From NCBI RefSeq assembly GCF_015773195.1, contig NZ_JADWYK010000020.1, forward strand, positions 18,590 through 82,589: a DNA stretch of 64,000 nucleotides, read 5' to 3'. Origin of the DNA: Hymenobacter guriensis (GTDB lineage Bacteria; Bacteroidota; Bacteroidia; Cytophagales; Hymenobacteraceae). A program made the translations under genes and the position numbers. A model generated the notes under the pieces. The model made no database searches and was not told the DNA's origin. It saw nothing but the letters and a program-made list of their open reading frames with translations. Shown here one piece after another: positions 60,601 to 64,000 of the stretch (positions are counted from its first letter, which is position 1; every line of letters starts with the position of its first letter).

Positions 60601-63190
60601 GCCCTCCATCCTACTAGCCAAACAAGAATACAATGCTCTTGGCCAGCTTGTCGACAAGAAGCTACACAGCGCCGATGGTGGGGCCACATTCCTACAGTCG
60701 GTGGACTACCGCTACAATATCCGCGGTTGGCTTACCAACATCAATAACCGCAACCTAAGCAATGATGGCTCCCGCTACAACGATGCTGACCCCAATGTCG
60801 ACAATGTTGCAACTGAGGGTCAGGATTTGTTTGGTGTGGAGTTGATGTATGACAAAGAACAAAACTTGAAACAAAGCCCGCTGCAATACAATGGCAATAT
60901 CTCGGAGGTCATGTGGAGTACACGTAGCACAGCGAACAACTCAAAATTGCGCGGCTATGCCTACAGTTATGATCAGACGAACCGCCTGACAGAGGGCATT
61001 TACCGTACGTATGAGGGAACGGGGTGGAATAATATTAACATGGACTTTTCCGTGTCAGGCATCACCTACGACTTGAATGGCAATCTGAAAACCATGATCC
61101 GTAATGGTCAGATTAATAACCCTACAAGTACTTCGCAGACAGGTATATTAGACCAACTTACCTATTCTTATAAAACAACCGGTGGTTCAGCTAGCAACCG
61201 CCTGCTAGCGGTAGACGATCTAGCTACTGCTACCACACTGAATGTTACAGCTGCTACCCATGATTTTGAGGATAGAGGTAACCTCTTCAGCGGTCAAGCT
61301 GGAAATAATACACCTGAATATACGTATGATGCAGCTGGCAACTTAGTAGCGGACAAGAACAAAGGAATTACTCTAATACGCTATAACCGGCTCAATCTGC
61401 CTTGTTGGATTGAGTTCGGCGCTGGAAACCGCATTGAGTACGTCTATTCAGCCACGGGCACTAAGCTGCGTAAGCGAGTCTACAAATTAGGGGAGAGCTT
61501 ACCAACCCAGACAGATTATGTAGGCGCGTTCGTGTATGAAGGCAACTCGCAAATTAGCCAACCGGTTTTTGCGCACACAGCTGAAGGACGCGTTTTATAT
61601 TTTGCAGACCGCACCAGCTATAAGTGGAAGTATGAATACCATTTGAAGGACCATCTGGGCAACCTACGAATGACCTTTCGCGACACCGATGGGCCCAGTA
61701 CCGAAAAGCAACTCACCGCAGGCATGGAGCCGGTGAACGCAGCCGAAGAAGAACAGCGGTTTGCCCACGTGAGCGAGACGCGGCTACGGGACGCCATGCA
61801 TGCGCGTACGGGTAGCTATGTAGCACGCTTGAATGCCCGTGAAGGCCGTCGTTTAGGGCCTAGCATTACGTTAGCGGTAGCTGCTGGCGACAGTTTAAAA
61901 GCTGAAGTATACGGCCGTTATGACCGTAATGGCGCTACAGGTAGCCTGCTGCGCTCTGGGGCCCTGGTGGCCGGAGCAGCGGTAGCCGGTAATCCGTCGG
62001 ATCTCTCTAGTGACAGAATGCAACGGATTCATGCCCGCCGCCGCTGGCTGCCCTACGTAGGCGCTAGTGTGGCTTTGCTGCCGCAATTGCTCAAGTCACG
62101 TAGCGCAGAATTGCCTACGGCTTTCCTGCGCTACGAACTCTTCGACCAGGATAGTCAACTGGTGGCCAGCGGCACTCGTTCTTTACTGCGTACTGCTACC
62201 GATACCTGGCAACGCCTTGATCTAGGGTTGAAAGCTGATAGTGCAGGTTATGTGAAAGTGAGTGTCATCAATGAAAGCGCAATACCTGCGTACTTCGATG
62301 ATTTGGCACTACAACCGGCCGAACCACTCTATTTTCAGGAGAATCATTATGACCCTTGGGGTCTAAATTTGGTAGGTATCGAAACGGTAGGTATACCTAA
62401 TGCTAAATTTCAGTACAACGGCAAAGAAAAACAGGAAGAGTTTGGCCTCAACTGGAATGATTATGGAGCTCGCATGTATGACTCACAATTGGGGCGTTGG
62501 CATGCAGTTGATCCATTAGCTGAGAAATACTACTCTTGGACGTCCTACAACATGAGTATAAATAATCCTATCTTATATAAAGATATTGATGGGAGAGACA
62601 TTATTAACACGCAAAATTATCTTAGATTTACAGGCAGCGATGCGCAAACACTATTTAATTCATTAACTACTAGACCACCGAATAAAATACATTTGGTACC
62701 TGAGTCAGAAACTCCTGCTATATATCAACACACTTTAGATGCTTTCAAAAAAGGACGTCCACAAATTTTAACTTATGATTCTGATAAAAATAATAGAGAC
62801 AAAAGAAGAGAGGATGCCCTTAAAGCAAGCGGGCTGCCCTCTAGGTATCCTGAAGGATTGGAAAGAGATGAATATCCATACGCGTCCACAATGGAAGGAG
62901 GCAAAAATGCGTTAGTGGCGTATGTTCCGAAGAAGCAAAATGGTAGCCAAGGTGCTCGACTCAAACAATTGTACTCACAGATGAAAACTGGCGATAAGTT
63001 TATAGTACTTCCTTTGCCAGATTCTAATAAACCTCCTGTTCCAGTGCCTCAGCCTTTTATCATACCTGTCATTCCTGTGCAACCAACAATAATAGACCGA
63101 TTGGTGCCAGCATTAAGAACAATACCATTATTTTGGATGCCCATTTTTTTTCCCATTACTCCTAATCAAGAATCGCTTCCTGAAAGTTGA
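57680..63190 (+). CDS. RHS polymorphic toxin with NucA/NucB-like nuclease tip
   Basis: About 1,836 residues from ATG 57680 (a GTG at 57656 is possible). Signal-like segment (SWVVLSLLCCHSWNTHAQ), Ig/PPC-like domains to about residue 350, a DUF6443-like start (VSTTYFDGLGRPSQKVTQAG), many YD repeats (YDAAGNLVADKNKG), then the RHS core FQYNGKEKQEEFGLNWNDYG, ARMYDSQLGRWHAVDPLAEK, NNPILYKDIDGRDI. Beyond it a tip of about 200 residues has LERDEYPYASTMEGGKNALV, VPKKQNGSQGARLKQLYSQM and GDKFIVLPL, which fit the NucA/NucB DNase pattern (DEYP.AST..GG). A Pro-rich tail ends it. The tip is much more AT-rich than the core, as expected for a swapped module. The SUKH-like gene after it is the likely antidote. 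Confidence 0.85.
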   Translation: MRILSTVHYLLQGMLVAFADFFFSRKSWVVLSLLCCHSWNTHAQTSSDYNIHAANGYNYTAIVGETRTYTYSGYNSSAWQSYSWGLATGGGNILNTYTTPSPANVKTDIKWTTPGTWRIRYQIPSSTYPYTATEDGSLTVTVTCPNTPGNTSSNPISLGMLAECGETRSTIPVSVGPCNSIYYNRPAAYYKFSLSIPTNVSLNTCYSSSYDTYLSLASATDIYSPLITNDNTPTAGCSAGASFLQRNLEAGDYYIIVSSLTQTAGSALLSLKTTPLAPTITELNRPAGGYKTILGDPGIPITIDGLGSTTYTWSPATGLNATTGATVRAAPATTTTYTVVGTRCGLTSAPLQVQVQVVPGNFITTRVAQVTGKRTATQLVGYPAQAVAVSTTYFDGLGRPSQKVTQAGSPTQYDLVEPITYDAIGRTSSTYLPYAQDINNGEFKVDAVSKQAAFYAASTTGDNIANDSQPYTRTVYEASPLDRVLKQGAVGSAWRPTPGPDHTLKPVTRTNWANEVRRFDCTATSVSSPGFYAAGELFVSEMWDEHDALITEYKDKDGLVVLKRVSTSSGTVCKVRGYYEGVTTANPISLLTLDAPTDTRLTGIQSATFGVGSGTTGTCGSFTFGSCVADVTAQVQQKVATSLTANTTSLTIPINVDYLGDPCPGSGKTLQVVATYTALSTSTTKPDQQTYYAYDSFNRLRLVIQPQGTLDLPTTGTWTPSPDFQSRWCFRYVYDAKGRVIEKQVPGSGPVRIAYNQRDLPVLTQDANQGTTNWTFTKYDGLNRPILTGTVSLGKDHTTVQSELNAASETVFTEQRTTTTVGYTLTNSYPRINITESSLLSITYYDDYTYPSLNATSQGDTTLSFVGSAATRAVAVRGQVTGTRVRQLPDHTTTYGGWLTSVLYYDSEYRLLQSVTKNTLSGTDRTTNGYDFVGRVQYTMLKHLGNGVRRTIRNDFVYDHAGRLLTTTQRTDGQPSILLAKQEYNALGQLVDKKLHSADGGATFLQSVDYRYNIRGWLTNINNRNLSNDGSRYNDADPNVDNVATEGQDLFGVELMYDKEQNLKQSPLQYNGNISEVMWSTRSTANNSKLRGYAYSYDQTNRLTEGIYRTYEGTGWNNINMDFSVSGITYDLNGNLKTMIRNGQINNPTSTSQTGILDQLTYSYKTTGGSASNRLLAVDDLATATTLNVTAATHDFEDRGNLFSGQAGNNTPEYTYDAAGNLVADKNKGITLIRYNRLNLPCWIEFGAGNRIEYVYSATGTKLRKRVYKLGESLPTQTDYVGAFVYEGNSQISQPVFAHTAEGRVLYFADRTSYKWKYEYHLKDHLGNLRMTFRDTDGPSTEKQLTAGMEPVNAAEEEQRFAHVSETRLRDAMHARTGSYVARLNAREGRRLGPSITLAVAAGDSLKAEVYGRYDRNGATGSLLRSGALVAGAAVAGNPSDLSSDRMQRIHARRRWLPYVGASVALLPQLLKSRSAELPTAFLRYELFDQDSQLVASGTRSLLRTATDTWQRLDLGLKADSAGYVKVSVINESAIPAYFDDLALQPAEPLYFQENHYDPWGLNLVGIETVGIPNAKFQYNGKEKQEEFGLNWNDYGARMYDSQLGRWHAVDPLAEKYYSWTSYNMSINNPILYKDIDGRDIINTQNYLRFTGSDAQTLFNSLTTRPPNKIHLVPESETPAIYQHTLDAFKKGRPQILTYDSDKNNRDKRREDALKASGLPSRYPEGLERDEYPYASTMEGGKNALVAYVPKKQNGSQGARLKQLYSQMKTGDKFIVLPLPDSNKPPVPVPQPFIIPVIPVQPTIIDRLVPALRTIPLFWMPIFFPITPNQESLPES

Positions 63191-63198
63191 TTTCACTT

Positions 63199-63768
63199 AT
63201 GGATTTTCGAAACGTACTAGTTCGTTTTCTGGAAGAATTAAAACGCAATAAGTCACCTGTGATCTCATTTTTGAATGATGGCATTGCGGAACAAGAGGCG
63301 CTTGCTTTATTTAGCAGGATTAATATAAGCCCCCCCAAATGTTTACTTGATTTATATACATGGAAGAATGGATTGTATAGTGAGAACATAAACGCAAATT
63401 ATCTACTTTTTGGAGCTAGGGGAATATTTTCTCCTTTGGAAATCAGTACTCATCTATACGTTCTTGATATAGAAGAAGAAATTTATCCTAAATATTTATT
63501 TCCATTATTTTTTGACAGTACTTACTTAATAAATATAGACCCTTTATCAAAAAGTTTTAATATGATATATTATTATTCCCCTTCACTTGGGATGAGTCAT
63601 CCTATAACTATATATGATTCATTGTCTAAAATGTTCCATACATATATTGAATGCTTTCAAAAGAAAGCTTTTTTTTATGATGAGAACAAATATTTCACAG
63701 AAATTATAGACGATGTAGAAATAATATCAAAGAGCTTGAATCCTAAATCAGAATACTGGAAACAATAG
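63199..63768 (+). CDS. SUKH (SMI1/KNR4)-like immunity protein
   Basis: 189 residues from ATG 63199, nine bases after the toxin stop codon. No signal peptide, so cytoplasmic. SUKH-like features: EQEALALFSRINISPPKCLL, then DLYTWKNGLYSENI (compare the usual P..Y..L..W.NG), and later beta strands (YLFPLFFDSTYLINIDP). It is very AT-rich, like the toxin tip. It should bind and block the nuclease tip made by its neighbour. The match to SUKH is by pattern, and a different immunity fold is possible. Confidence 0.75.
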   Translation: MDFRNVLVRFLEELKRNKSPVISFLNDGIAEQEALALFSRINISPPKCLLDLYTWKNGLYSENINANYLLFGARGIFSPLEISTHLYVLDIEEEIYPKYLFPLFFDSTYLINIDPLSKSFNMIYYYSPSLGMSHPITIYDSLSKMFHTYIECFQKKAFFYDENKYFTEIIDDVEIISKSLNPKSEYWKQ

Positions 63769-63821
63769 ATTTATTATACGCGTTAGTTCCATCAACCGAT
63801 GTAGATATTAAATTTTTCGGT

Positions 63822-63941
63822 GGTGGTATAAAGGGAGGTGATTAGGGTTTTCCGGACAGTGCCAGTGGCTGCTTTAGGACCTCTGAGAAGCGGCTTTTGC
63901 AATCACGCGTTTTTGTGTGCATTACCTCCCTTTATACCACC
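63822..63941. repeat. Perfect 18-bp inverted repeat flanking about 84 bp
   Basis: GGTGGTATAAAGGGAGGT (63822-63839) and its exact complement (63924-63941). The outer bases are partly complementary too (TTTTTCGGT against GCCTAATAA). No frame inside. It lies about 50 bp after the immunity gene: a MITE-like element or part of a toxin-cassette boundary. Confidence 0.6.
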
Positions 63942-64000
63942 GCCTAATAATTAAACAAATTGGTGAAATATTATTGACAATTGGATACATTTATTCTATC

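Noticed and set aside
1..64000. tRNA or rRNA genes, conjugation (tra/mob) genes
   Set aside because: None recognised by eye. A covariance-model search would settle tRNAs; no relaxase or T4SS motif was seen.

Overview
The window looks like part of a plasmid (or chromid) of a GC-rich member of the Bacteroidota, most likely Hymenobacter or a close relative. Three things suggest this: proteins with type IX secretion (T9SS) type A and type B C-terminal signals plus a PID-CTERM protein, all typical of the phylum; promoter-like TAnnTTTG elements; and a Rep_3-family initiator with 20-bp iterons next to a ParA ATPase. The genus is inferred from gene style and GC, not from a marker gene.

Layout. 1-8.8 kb: the tail of an AraC-type regulator, two large T9SS surface proteins and a small PID-CTERM protein closed by a 64-bp hairpin. 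9.1-19.9 kb: a complete potassium-uptake locus on the minus strand. In transcription order it holds a sigma-54 activator, a 31-aa membrane peptide, kdpF, kdpA, kdpB, kdpC, a 39-aa membrane peptide, a porin, the N-terminal (USP) half of KdpD, and a separate membrane histidine kinase. No KdpE is present. The AAA+ regulator, a GG-N10-GC promoter-like site and upstream palindromes suggest sigma-54 control. 20.3-23.6 kb: a beta-propeller lipoprotein and a LytS/LytTR-type two-component pair.

24.5-38.3 kb: a 13,735-bp Tn3-family transposon with 38-bp inverted repeats (34/38 identical) and a perfect 5-bp target duplication (GGACA), inserted in an S41 peptidase gene. Removing the element and one GGACA copy joins the halves into one open 435-codon frame. 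tnpA lies at one end and tnpR at the other. Between them are a three-gene RND metal-type efflux system, two PAP2 phosphatases and an OmpR-type two-component system, all on the minus strand.

39-53 kb: a HEAT-like protein, small lipoproteins, a broken SUKH gene and a DinB protein; then the replication and partition module (parA, a small partner, iterons, rep), about 1 kb of non-coding DNA with a MITE-like element and a 38-bp-arm palindrome, an OmpA-family lipoprotein, a short RtcB RNA ligase, a T9SS type B protein and an IS3 remnant. 53.9-63.8 kb: a lower-GC polymorphic-toxin locus made of two RHS/YD-repeat proteins, the second ending in a NucA/NucB-like nuclease tip, followed by a SUKH-like immunity gene. 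Most of the cargo deals with the cell envelope, ions and competition.
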